From contig NZ_MXAP01000121.1 in assembly GCF_002027555.1 (NCBI RefSeq), forward strand, positions 1-28,923: DNA of 28,923 nucleotides. The letters run 5' to 3'. A model generated the notes under the pieces. That model had not been told where the DNA came from. It ran no database searches and saw nothing but the letters and a program-made list of their open reading frames with translations. The position numbers and the translations under genes were made by a program. The stretch comes from Moraxella equi. GTDB taxonomy: Bacteria; Pseudomonadota; Gammaproteobacteria; Pseudomonadales; Moraxellaceae. Every line of letters starts with the position of its first letter. Positions within the stretch are counted from its first letter, which is position 1. Positions 20,557 through 28,923 of the stretch are shown here, piece by piece.

Positions 20557-22098
20557 CTATTTGTTACCAAACCCAACAATCTCCCTACCCATCTTCACAG
20601 GCAGGTCCAATACTTTTTTTGATTTTACCCCATCAACCAGCGTTTTACCCAGTCGATAGGATAGATGTTTTTTTGCTTTCTCCGCCTCGTGAGCATCTTG
20701 ATACTCCTCGATTGCAGGCAAATCAGTTGGCTGATGTTTTTGAAATTCACGATATTCCTTCGCCAAAGCCAGTGGCAATATCGCCAAGTCTTTGGCGGAT
20801 TTAGAATGACTCACCATGGTAGCTCCGAGTCGATAAGGCAAATCTTCTTTCACCCTATCTGCCGCTCCATAATACACAGGTTTAGCAGGTTCTTGCTTTT
20901 GAGATTTTAATCTCTGATTCTCAAGATAATATCTTTCAAGCTCTTCTTGGGTCTGATGAAGCTGTTTAATTAATAAATCATTTTCTTGTTTGATTTGCGG
21001 TGAAAGCTGATTCGCATTTAATAACTCTTGTTTATTAGTCAACTGTTTTTCTAAACTCTTAACCTTCTCTTGTTCTTGACGTAGCAAATCTGATGACTTT
21101 TTATTCTCAAGATAATATTTTTCAAGCTCTGCTTGTGTTTGGTGCAATTGCTCAATCATCAGTGAGTTTTCTTGCTGGCTAATCATTAACTTGCTCTGAA
21201 TTTCTTGCTCAGCATCCATTTGTAGTAATTTGTTTTGCTTGCTCACTGTCTCTTTGAGTAAATCTAACGCACTACCAATCTGAGCCTGACTAACAAGTGG
21301 TATATCTGCCAAGTTTTGAAGTCTATTAAACATTTGATGTATATCATCACTAGAAGCAAGCACTTCACGAATCAAGAAATCTAATGTCAGAGAATCTGCT
21401 AGTGAAACATCATCTTGCAACGTGGGCAATTCTTCACTGCCTGAAGAAAATTCAATTTGAGTAATTTTAGCAACAGAATGAACATAATCTTTTGCCGAAT
21501 CCAATACCTGTTCACCATTAACAAGCAGACAGCGATTCTTATTTTTTTGATAAAAGTTAATTAAAGCTTGATTATACTCAAACCAATCTTTTGTTTTTTC
21601 ATCGATAACTGATTGTTCCAACTGCTGGACTTCAACGTCATTAAGTAGGTGCTTTAAAATAACATCGGGCTTATCATAAGTTAAGACAAAAACCATGTCT
21701 TCGTCGAAATCAGCCCAATACTCTAACAGGCTAATAGCATTAGAGTCTGCCCAGCCCCATAATGACTGTTCATCATTTGCCATAATCAAGTCAAAAGCTA
21801 GACTATCCCACATTTTTTTAGGCTTTTTTTGAACATAAGCACTTTCCGATTGAGCATGACGAACTACAAGGGTTTTTTGGTTTTTTGAGAGTCTACTAGC
21901 GGCCGATCTCTGTTGTCGAGTTGATAACACTTTTTGTGGCACTGATATGGCAACACTACCAATTTTGATATTAATGTCTTGTGGTGTCATACTGTAAGCT
22001 TTGGAAGGCAATGCCTTTGCCATTCCACAAAAATTTAATATTTCTTCTAATTTTTGATAATTAGAATACTGATGACCAACAATCAAAACCTTGCTCAT
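20557..22098 (-). CDS. kfiB: KfiB-like coiled-coil capsule biosynthesis protein
   Basis: A 513-residue protein matching KfiB of the E. coli K5 heparosan locus along its length. The N-terminal domain begins VLIVGHQYSNYQKLEEIL (KfiB: LVLVGHPGSKYQIVEHFL) and contains MWDSLAFDLIM and LWGWAD, nearly as in KfiB; it may be a degenerate P-loop/sulfotransferase-like fold. Residues 280-400 are coiled coil with a 27-residue repeat (308-334 and 370-396). The C-terminus has two related segments, YGAADRVKEDLPYRLG (410-425) and a copy ending KKHLSYRLG (476-484). KfiB is needed for K5 polymer synthesis without known catalysis, probably as a scaffold. First gene of the operon, with its own promoter; AT-rich. 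Confidence 0.82.
   Translation of the reverse strand: MSKVLIVGHQYSNYQKLEEILNFCGMAKALPSKAYSMTPQDINIKIGSVAISVPQKVLSTRQQRSAASRLSKNQKTLVVRHAQSESAYVQKKPKKMWDSLAFDLIMANDEQSLWGWADSNAISLLEYWADFDEDMVFVLTYDKPDVILKHLLNDVEVQQLEQSVIDEKTKDWFEYNQALINFYQKNKNRCLLVNGEQVLDSAKDYVHSVAKITQIEFSSGSEELPTLQDDVSLADSLTLDFLIREVLASSDDIHQMFNRLQNLADIPLVSQAQIGSALDLLKETVSKQNKLLQMDAEQEIQSKLMISQQENSLMIEQLHQTQAELEKYYLENKKSSDLLRQEQEKVKSLEKQLTNKQELLNANQLSPQIKQENDLLIKQLHQTQEELERYYLENQRLKSQKQEPAKPVYYGAADRVKEDLPYRLGATMVSHSKSAKDLAILPLALAKEYREFQKHQPTDLPAIEEYQDAHEAEKAKKHLSYRLGKTLVDGVKSKKVLDLPVKMGREIVGFGNK
20911..21177 (-). repeat. Internal 81-bp duplication in the kfiB-like coiled coil
   Basis: Segments 21097-21177 and 20911-20991 encode related 27-residue units, both containing QLHQTQ.ELE.YYLEN, separated by about 105 bp. 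The copies differ at many silent and some coding positions, so the duplication is old. Changes in unit number would alter coiled-coil length. Confidence 0.7.
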
Positions 22099-22133
22099 AA
22101 GAAACCCAATAATTAAACAAGTAAAATATTTCT

Positions 22134-22162
22134 ATAATAGCAAATAAACACCTGTTTTTCAA
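22134..22162 (-). promoter_or_regulatory. Sigma-70 promoter of the capsule operon, inside the lpdA terminator
   Basis: On the minus strand TTGAAA (22157-22162, 5 of 6) is followed after exactly 17 bp by TATTAT (22134-22139, 5 of 6). The -35 occupies the loop of the lpdA hairpin and the spacer covers one arm. The predicted start is about 30 bases before the kfiB-like ATG at 22098. Confidence 0.65.
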
Positions 22163-22174
22163 CAGATGTTTATT
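22143..22174 (-). terminator. Terminator hairpin after lpdA
   Basis: AATAAACACCTGTT and AACAGATGTTTATT form a 14-bp stem with one mismatch around a 4-base loop, ending 15 bases past the lpdA stop. The downstream tail is T-rich but interrupted, so termination may be incomplete and some read-through into the capsule operon is possible. Confidence 0.65.
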
Positions 22175-22189
22175 AATCTCTTACACTAA

Positions 22190-23647
<1,458 letters not shown>

Positions 23648-23660
23648 TTATTTTAAAAAT

Positions 23661-23688
23661 AAAATGCCCACCCTTTGAGCAGGCATTT
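23661..23688 (-). terminator. Hairpin with T-rich tail between sucB and lpdA
   Basis: On the minus strand AAAATGCC pairs with GGCATTTT, with further weak wobble pairs inside, and a tail of T runs follows. It is terminator-like but lies inside the operon, so it may be a partial terminator that lowers lpdA expression or an RNA-stability element. Confidence 0.5.
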
Positions 23689-23697
23689 TTTGACAAA

Positions 23698-24918
23698 TTA
23701 CAGGTCTAGCAATAGACGTGCTGGGTCTTCGATAAGCTCTTTAATCGTTACCAAGAATTGTACCGCATCTTTACCATCAATCAAACGATGGTCATAAGAC
23801 AGAGCCAAATACATCATTGGCAAGATAACCACTTGACCGTCCACCGCCATAGGACGCTCATTGATGGCATGCATACCTAAGATAGCAGTTTGTGGTGGGT
23901 TGATGATTGGAGTAGATAGGAGCGAGCCGAACACACCACCGTTGGTAATGGTAAATGTACCGCCAATCATCTCTTCAATAGACAATTTGCCTTCACGGGC
24001 TTTGCTGGCATAATCACGGATACCGCCTTCGATGTCGGCAAGACCCATGCTGTCAGTATCACGAAGGACGGGCACAACCAAACCACGGTCGCTTGACACC
24101 GCCACGCCTACGTCATAGTAGCCGTGATATACAATGTCATCGCCATCAATAGACGCATTGACCGCAGGGAAACGTTTCAACGCTTCGGTGGCTGCTTTTA
24201 CAAATAGCGACATAAAGCCCAATTTTACGCCATGACGTTTTTCAAATTGGTCTTTGTACTTGGCACGCAAGTCCATCAGTGGCTTCATGTTTACTTCGTT
24301 AAAGGTCGTAAGCATGGCGGTTTCTTGGGTGGCGGACAATAGACGCTCGGCGATACGCTTACGCAGACGAGTCATTGGCTCACGTTTTTCGATACGCTGA
24401 CCGATGGCAGTAGCGATGACTTGACCGTTGTCGCCTTTTAGAGTGGGGTTCACCATGTCAGACTTGGTAACACGACCGCCACGACCTGAGCCTTGCACGT
24501 CTGCTGGGTTTACGCCTGTTTCTTTGGCAGCTTTACGCACGGCAGGGCTTTGGTCTTTAAAGTCGCCTTCTGCTTCGGCTTTTGGCTGTACAGGAGCGGC
24601 AACGCTGGCTGGGTCAATGGTTGTGCCTTTGTCAGCTGCGTCTTTGGGTAGCTCTTCGCTCTCAGCCTTTGGAGCAGCAGTTGCACCTGCTTCAAAAGTG
24701 GCAATCACTTCAGCAGACACCACAGTGCTGTCCACGCCTTTGGAAATGCTACTAATCACGCCATCATCAGGGGCAACCACTTCTAACACAACTTTGTCGG
24801 TCTCAATCTCGGCAAGCAGTTGGTCGCGGGCAACTTGGTCACCCTCGGCAACGTGCCATTCTACGATGGTGCCGTCTTGTACCGATTCTGGAAATACGGG
24901 GGCTTTAATGTCAGCCAT
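23698..24918 (-). CDS. sucB: Dihydrolipoyllysine-residue succinyltransferase, E2 of 2-oxoglutarate dehydrogenase
   Basis: Core E2 enzyme that transfers the succinyl group to CoA. Domains in order: lipoyl domain with the modified Lys42 in [11 protein letters not shown]; an Ala/Pro/acid-rich linker (about 80-120); the E3-binding domain (about 122-155, [20 protein letters not shown]); and the catalytic domain ending in [13 protein letters not shown] with His377 and Asp381. One lipoyl domain and 406 residues fit SucB rather than the pyruvate-type AceF. It lies 98 bp after sucA with a hairpin between. Confidence 0.96.
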   Translation of the reverse strand: MADIKAPVFPESVQDGTIVEWHVAEGDQVARDQLLAEIETDKVVLEVVAPDDGVISSISKGVDSTVVSAEVIATFEAGATAAPKAESEELPKDAADKGTTIDPASVAAPVQPKAEAEGDFKDQSPAVRKAAKETGVNPADVQGSGRGGRVTKSDMVNPTLKGDNGQVIATAIGQRIEKREPMTRLRKRIAERLLSATQETAMLTTFNEVNMKPLMDLRAKYKDQFEKRHGVKLGFMSLFVKAATEALKRFPAVNASIDGDDIVYHGYYDVGVAVSSDRGLVVPVLRDTDSMGLADIEGGIRDYASKAREGKLSIEEMIGGTFTITNGGVFGSLLSTPIINPPQTAILGMHAINERPMAVDGQVVILPMMYLALSYDHRLIDGKDAVQFLVTIKELIEDPARLLLDL

Positions 24919-24977
24919 GATAAACTCCTAAGAATTAATTTGCAGTTTTGATAAATTAATAAATAAAATGAAAAGAC

Positions 24978-25006
24978 GGATAAACCCACAAATCATGAGT
25001 TTATCC
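24978..25006 (-). promoter_or_regulatory. Hairpin between sucA and sucB
   Basis: GGATAAAC (24978-24985) and GTTTATCC (24999-25006) form a perfect 8-bp stem with a 13-base loop; a T-rich tract follows on the minus strand. It begins ten bases after the sucA stop. It may be a leaky terminator or a processing site balancing E1 and E2 levels. Confidence 0.45.
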
Positions 25007-25016
25007 TGCCACTTAC

Positions 25017-27875
25017 TTATAGTTGGTCTTCGCTCACGCCTAGGCCTTGGGCAATTAGAGCTTTTTGCTGTGCCGCGTGAATCTTTGGCGAACCTGTCGC
25101 AGGGGCTGCTGCCGCAGGACGACCTGACGCAGGTAGCAGTTTGGCTTTACCCTCTGTCAAGCGGTGTAGCTCTGGCAGTAGATAGTACCACGCACCTTGG
25201 TTGAGTGGCTCTTCTTGCGTCCAGATGATTTCGCTAAGATTTGGGTATTTGGCAAGCTCTGCCAAGATACGCTCTTCTGGCAATGGATAAAGCTGTTCAA
25301 TACGCACAATGGCGATGTGGTCAAGCCCTAGCTTACGGCGAGCTTCAAGCAGCTCATAATACACCTTACCACCACACAGCACCACACGAGTTACCTTGCT
25401 GTTGTCAATGCTGTCAATCTCAGGCAACACACTTTCAAATTTACTATCTGCCAAGTCATCAAGCTGAGACGTGGCAAGCGGATGACGAAGTAGTGATTTG
25501 GGCGACATGACAATAAGTGGCTTACGAGCTTTTTGGATAACTTGACGGCGTAGAGCATGGAAAATCTGAGCAGGCGTTGTCGGGGTGATGACCTGCATAT
25601 TATCCTCAGCACATAGCTGTAAGAAACGCTCCAAACGAGCTGATGAATGCTCAGGGCCTTGACCTTCAAAGCCGTGTGGCAGCAGCATAACAAGACCCGA
25701 CAGACGTTGCCATTTGGTCTCACCCGATGAGATGAACTGGTCGATGACCACCTGAGCTCCGTTGGCAAAGTCACCAAACTGAGCTTCCCACACAATCAGA
25801 GCATTTGGCACGGTGGTAGAATAGCCGTATTCAAAGGCAAGTACCGCTTCTTCTGATAGCAGTGAGTTGTAGGTGGCAAAACGGGCTTGCCCCTCACGAA
25901 TGTGCTGTAACGGGATATATAGGCTGGCATCTTTTTGGCTGTACAGCTCGCTATGACGGTGCGAGAATGTCCCACGACCCACGTCCTCACCTGTGATACG
26001 CACAAGCGAACCCTCATCCACCAGTGACGCGTATGCCAACGTTTCGGCAGCACCCCAGTTTAGGGGCTCTTGACCTGTTTGCATGGCAAGGCGTTGCTCT
26101 AGCACCTTGGCAACTTGACGTTGTAATTCAAAGCCTTCTGGTACTTTTGCCATCGCTTGTGCGTAGGATTTGAGCTTTTCAACAGGTACGCCAGTTTGGA
26201 CGTCATCGGTCAAGCCATGACCGACATAAGGCGACCAATCCACAAACAAGCTGGTATCAGGCTCTTTGGCAAGCCCGTGAGCCACATCCTCGCCATTGTC
26301 TAGGGCGATGCGATAGTCGTCTTCAATTTGGGCAGATTCTTCTTTGGTCAATACACCCTCAGCAACCAGTTTATCAGCGTACTGAGTGCGAGTGGTGGGC
26401 AGTTTTTTGATGACTTGATACATCAGTGGCTGAGTCGCTGACGGCTCGTCCGATTCGTTGTGTCCGTTACGGCGATAGCAGACGATGTCAAGCACAACAT
26501 CACGACCAAATTCTTTACGATAATCTAGCACAAGCTGGCTTGCGAACACCACCGCTTCTGGGTCATCGCCATTGACGTGCAGGACAGGGGCGTGTACCAT
26601 TTTGGCAACGTCCGTGCAGTACTCGGTAGAGCGGGCATCATCAGGGCGAGACGTGGTAAAGCCCACTTGGTTATTGATGACGACATGTACCGTACCGCCT
26701 GTTTTATAGGCACGGGTTTGCGACATCTGGAAAGTCTCTTGGTTGACGCCTTGACCTGCAAACGCCGCATCGCCGTGTACCACGATGGGCAGTACCGTGC
26801 TGTTGTCAATGTCATAACCATAAGCCTCGCTACGGCGGGCTTGACGAGCACGCACCGAGCCTAGCATGACAGGAGAGACGATTTCTAAGTGAGACGGGTT
26901 AAATGCCAAGGCAAGGTGTATCTCTCCGCCTTTGGTGATGACGTTTGAGCTAAACCCATTGTGGTATTTCACATCACCCGAACCGACTGTTGGCTGAACT
27001 TTACCATCAAATTCATCAAACAGGGCAGATGGGTTTTTACCCATGATATTGACAAGTAGGTTCAAACGACCACGGTGAGCCATGCCGATGACGACTTCTT
27101 TGGTGCCATAGGTTCCCACACGCTGAATCATCTCATGCACCGCAGGAATGAAGCTCTCGCCCCCCTCTAGACCAAAACGCTTAACGCCTGTGTATTTACG
27201 AGCCAGATATTTTTCTAGACCCTCGGCGGCGGTCAAGCGGTCAAGGATTTCTAATTTTTTGTCTTTATCAAACTTGATGTAGCCTTGATTTTGCTCAATA
27301 TATTTTTCAATCCACTTTTTCTCGGTGGCGGTAAAGACATGCATGTACTCATAGCCAATACTACCGCAGTAGATACGCTCACAAATCTCAATAATCTCAC
27401 GCAGTGTCGCTGACTCTTTGCCGATGTGCATGAGCGTGGTTGGGAACGTCGTGTCAAGGTCAGCCTCGGACAGACCATGATAAGCCAAGGTCAAGTCCTC
27501 AATGCCATCACGCTTTTGTAGTCCCAAGGGGTCAATCTTAGCGACACGATGCCCACGACGACGATAGGCACTGATAAGTTGTTGCACTGCCATCTGTTTG
27601 GGGTCGCAGTCGCCTGTCCCAACGGTCTGCACAGTGAGACGAGCGTTGGTTTGGTTACGGGCTAGGAGCAAGAACTGCTCTTTAATGGCATTGTGCGGGG
27701 CATCGCCTGCTTGCTCATAATCGGCAAAGTATTTTTGCCACTCGATGCTCACGCTTGCCTTATCCGCCAAATAGTCCTCGTACAACGCCTCAATATACGC
27801 TGCACCATCTGCGGTGAGTTCGGTGCTTTGATAAGCCACCGTATCTTTGCTACTTTTTGTCATAATATTCGCCAT
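25017..27875 (-). CDS. sucA: 2-oxoglutarate dehydrogenase E1 component
   Basis: Thiamine-diphosphate enzyme that decarboxylates 2-oxoglutarate and passes the succinyl group to the lipoyl arm of SucB, a TCA-cycle step. Typical segments are the N-terminal YIEALYEDYLADKASV (E2-contact region), GMAHRGRLNLLVNIMGK, HGDAAFAGQGVNQE in the cofactor domain, NNQVGFTTS, and LLPHGFEGQGPEHSSARLERFLQ in the transketolase-like half. The frame runs further upstream to 27938, but those residues (MPCSSFADLM...) do not look like the family; I chose ATG 27875 (MANIMTKSS), giving 952 residues, with ATG 27863 an alternative. Neither has a strong ribosome site. First gene of sucA-sucB-lpdA; no sdh or sucCD genes are adjacent in the window. 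Confidence 0.95.
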   Translation of the reverse strand: MANIMTKSSKDTVAYQSTELTADGAAYIEALYEDYLADKASVSIEWQKYFADYEQAGDAPHNAIKEQFLLLARNQTNARLTVQTVGTGDCDPKQMAVQQLISAYRRRGHRVAKIDPLGLQKRDGIEDLTLAYHGLSEADLDTTFPTTLMHIGKESATLREIIEICERIYCGSIGYEYMHVFTATEKKWIEKYIEQNQGYIKFDKDKKLEILDRLTAAEGLEKYLARKYTGVKRFGLEGGESFIPAVHEMIQRVGTYGTKEVVIGMAHRGRLNLLVNIMGKNPSALFDEFDGKVQPTVGSGDVKYHNGFSSNVITKGGEIHLALAFNPSHLEIVSPVMLGSVRARQARRSEAYGYDIDNSTVLPIVVHGDAAFAGQGVNQETFQMSQTRAYKTGGTVHVVINNQVGFTTSRPDDARSTEYCTDVAKMVHAPVLHVNGDDPEAVVFASQLVLDYRKEFGRDVVLDIVCYRRNGHNESDEPSATQPLMYQVIKKLPTTRTQYADKLVAEGVLTKEESAQIEDDYRIALDNGEDVAHGLAKEPDTSLFVDWSPYVGHGLTDDVQTGVPVEKLKSYAQAMAKVPEGFELQRQVAKVLEQRLAMQTGQEPLNWGAAETLAYASLVDEGSLVRITGEDVGRGTFSHRHSELYSQKDASLYIPLQHIREGQARFATYNSLLSEEAVLAFEYGYSTTVPNALIVWEAQFGDFANGAQVVIDQFISSGETKWQRLSGLVMLLPHGFEGQGPEHSSARLERFLQLCAEDNMQVITPTTPAQIFHALRRQVIQKARKPLIVMSPKSLLRHPLATSQLDDLADSKFESVLPEIDSIDNSKVTRVVLCGGKVYYELLEARRKLGLDHIAIVRIEQLYPLPEERILAELAKYPNLSEIIWTQEEPLNQGAWYYLLPELHRLTEGKAKLLPASGRPAAAAPATGSPKIHAAQQKALIAQGLGVSEDQL

Positions 27876-28373
27876 ATTATTTTTAAGGAAAATTTTGATA
27901 CATTGTTGCATTAGGTCAGCGAATGATGAGCATGGCAAAACCGTCTGTCGGCAAAATCATCTCGCTCACTCTAAAATCTATCCATGAATCCGCCCTAAAT
28001 TAAGCCAAAGACAGTTTCATCAAATAAATACTGTATAGTTTACGCCATTTGACAAAATATAACAAGTTACAATGGTTTTAAAAATGTGAACAGGGTTGAA
28101 TTTTTGGAAAAAAACATATGTTTTTACATTTATTTCAATCTAAAATTTCAATAGATTTATATTTTAAAAAACATTATTTTAAATTTTTAATCGAAACTGG
28201 TCATTTGCCCATTCTAGTACCAAGGAGAGTACCGCTACCATCAAATCACCTTAACGTCCATGCCACTAACCTATCTGTCGATACCAATGCCATACGCAAA
28301 AATAAAAATGTCGGTTAAAACATTCATTACCAACACAGAGACAAATGGTTTTGACACAAACACCTCCAATGTT
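27876..28373. other. AT-rich gap between sucA and the transporter pseudogene
   Basis: About 500 bp without a convincing gene. It should hold the sucA promoter, but I could place none firmly: TTGTCA (minus, 28050-28055) is followed by TATACA at only 12 bp. A perfect TTGACA on plus (28049-28054) also lacks a well-spaced -10. The part after about 28180 may be the decayed leader and signal-peptide region of the downstream pseudogene. Confidence 0.4.
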
Positions 28374-28868
28374 AAAAAATTAACAATAGCAACAATCTCA
28401 GACGTTGCACCTTTTAATTTTTCTGATGAAAAAGGAGCCATTACAGGTTTTGATTCTAATGTATTGCATTGCCAAAAACAAAAAGCTTAACATCCAATTT
28501 AAACCAACAACATCTGAAAGCTTATTTTGCCGAAATCAGATTCTAGAATCAGCGATATGGTACCACTGCCATTTTCCAAACCGAAAAGTGCACATCAAAA
28601 TACGGTACACCCAATGCCTATTATGCCAAAACATCTGTATTATTCTATCTTGCTGATAACCCAAAACTAGCAAGCACCACCCTAACCCCTTATCAGACAT
28701 AAACAGGGATGCAAGCAAAAAAATCATACCCTACTCCGACAAAGCCAACTACACTTTTTAGCCAATAAAAATAACACCAAACTACCACAAATACTCAATA
28801 AAGGCATTGATGAGTTAGTCAAAAATGGCGAGATAAAAACCATTGCTCAAAAATATGGCATGGAATAA
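28374..28868 (+). pseudogene. Remnant of an amino-acid ABC transporter substrate-binding protein (SBP family 3)
   Basis: Pieces of one periplasmic binding protein appear in order but in different frames. First KKLTIATISDVAPFNF and GAITGFDSNV (28374-28467), the usual N-terminal strand and GFD motif. After a shift near 28461-28470, IAKNKKLNIQFKP. After a further shift, TEKCTSKYGTPNAYYAKTSV, like the family's TEKR..-Y..-PYY segment. Then YSDKANYTF, and after loss of one T in a T run, LNKGIDELVKNGEI up to the TAA at 28866-28868, the standard C-terminus. About 495 bp remain of an expected 750 or more, so internal sequence is also deleted. A strong terminator follows. The signal peptide is not recognisable. 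The transporter must be non-functional unless another copy exists. Confidence 0.8.
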
Positions 28869-28882
28869 TTCGCTTTAATCAT

Positions 28883-28918
28883 AAAAAAATAAGGCATTTG
28901 ATGATGCCTTATTTTTTT
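28883..28918. terminator. Strong bidirectional rho-independent terminator
   Basis: A perfect 15-bp stem, AAAAAAATAAGGCAT against ATGCCTTATTTTTTT, with a TTGATG loop and A/T runs on both sides. It follows the transporter pseudogene by 14 bases and would also stop any minus-strand transcript entering from the right. Confidence 0.9.
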
Positions 28919-28923
28919 ATGAT

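Noticed and set aside
28118..28318. 66-codon plus-strand frame ahead of the transporter pseudogene
   Set aside because: AT-driven open frame without a ribosome site or domain; at most it overlaps the decayed leader of the pseudogene.

Overview
The window looks like a chromosomal segment of a Moraxella-type gammaproteobacterium (Moraxellaceae). The basis is gene content (fadBA, tig-clpP-clpX, a galE/pgi/galU block like the sugar-nucleotide end of Acinetobacter capsule loci, sucA-sucB-lpdA) and protein character. No 16S gene is present, so genus is an inference. Nearly all genes lie on the minus strand; only a membrane-protein/peptidase pair and one dead gene are on plus.

Layout. 1-168: two tandem minus-strand promoters aimed off the left edge, with a 7-bp tandem repeat at the predicted start site. 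169-3515: fadB-fadA, fatty-acid beta-oxidation. 3767-7469: tig, clpP, clpX (protein folding and degradation), with a 371-bp gap between clpP and tig holding nested inverted repeats. 7602-8237: rdgB. 8385-10572 (plus): a YjgN/DUF898 membrane protein with an apparent 5' frameshift, then an M48 metallopeptidase. 10621-22098 (minus): one long polysaccharide operon read in the order kfiB-like, kfoC-like synthase, decayed synthase tail, ugd, KfiC-like glycosyltransferase, galU, pgi, a catalytically dead UDP-sugar dehydrogenase homologue, galE. 22190-27875: lpdA, sucB, sucA (2-oxoglutarate dehydrogenase complex). 28374-28868 (plus): wreck of an amino-acid ABC transporter binding protein.

The main system is the glycosaminoglycan-type capsule block. 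Pgi and GalU lead to UDP-glucose, Ugd makes UDP-glucuronate, GalE has the small gatekeeper residue (Cys305) expected of an enzyme that also makes UDP-GalNAc, and the bifunctional synthase resembles E. coli K4 KfoC and Pasteurella chondroitin synthase. The predicted polymer is an unsulfated chondroitin-like chain. The accessory protein resembles KfiB of the E. coli K5 heparosan locus, so the cluster mixes K4- and K5-type parts. The synthase-side genes (15384-22098) are clearly AT-richer than the flanks, consistent with transfer. No capsule export genes are in the window.

Most notable: (i) downstream of the synthase stop codon, in the same frame and then shifted, lies recognisable C-terminal sequence of the longer Pasteurella-type synthases, so this 686-residue KfoC-length enzyme appears to descend from a ~970-residue form by nonsense mutation and decay; (ii) an intact, operon-embedded Ugd homologue has lost every catalytic residue I could align; (iii) the capsule promoter is interleaved with the lpdA terminator. 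Comparisons with named proteins are from memory, not from a search.
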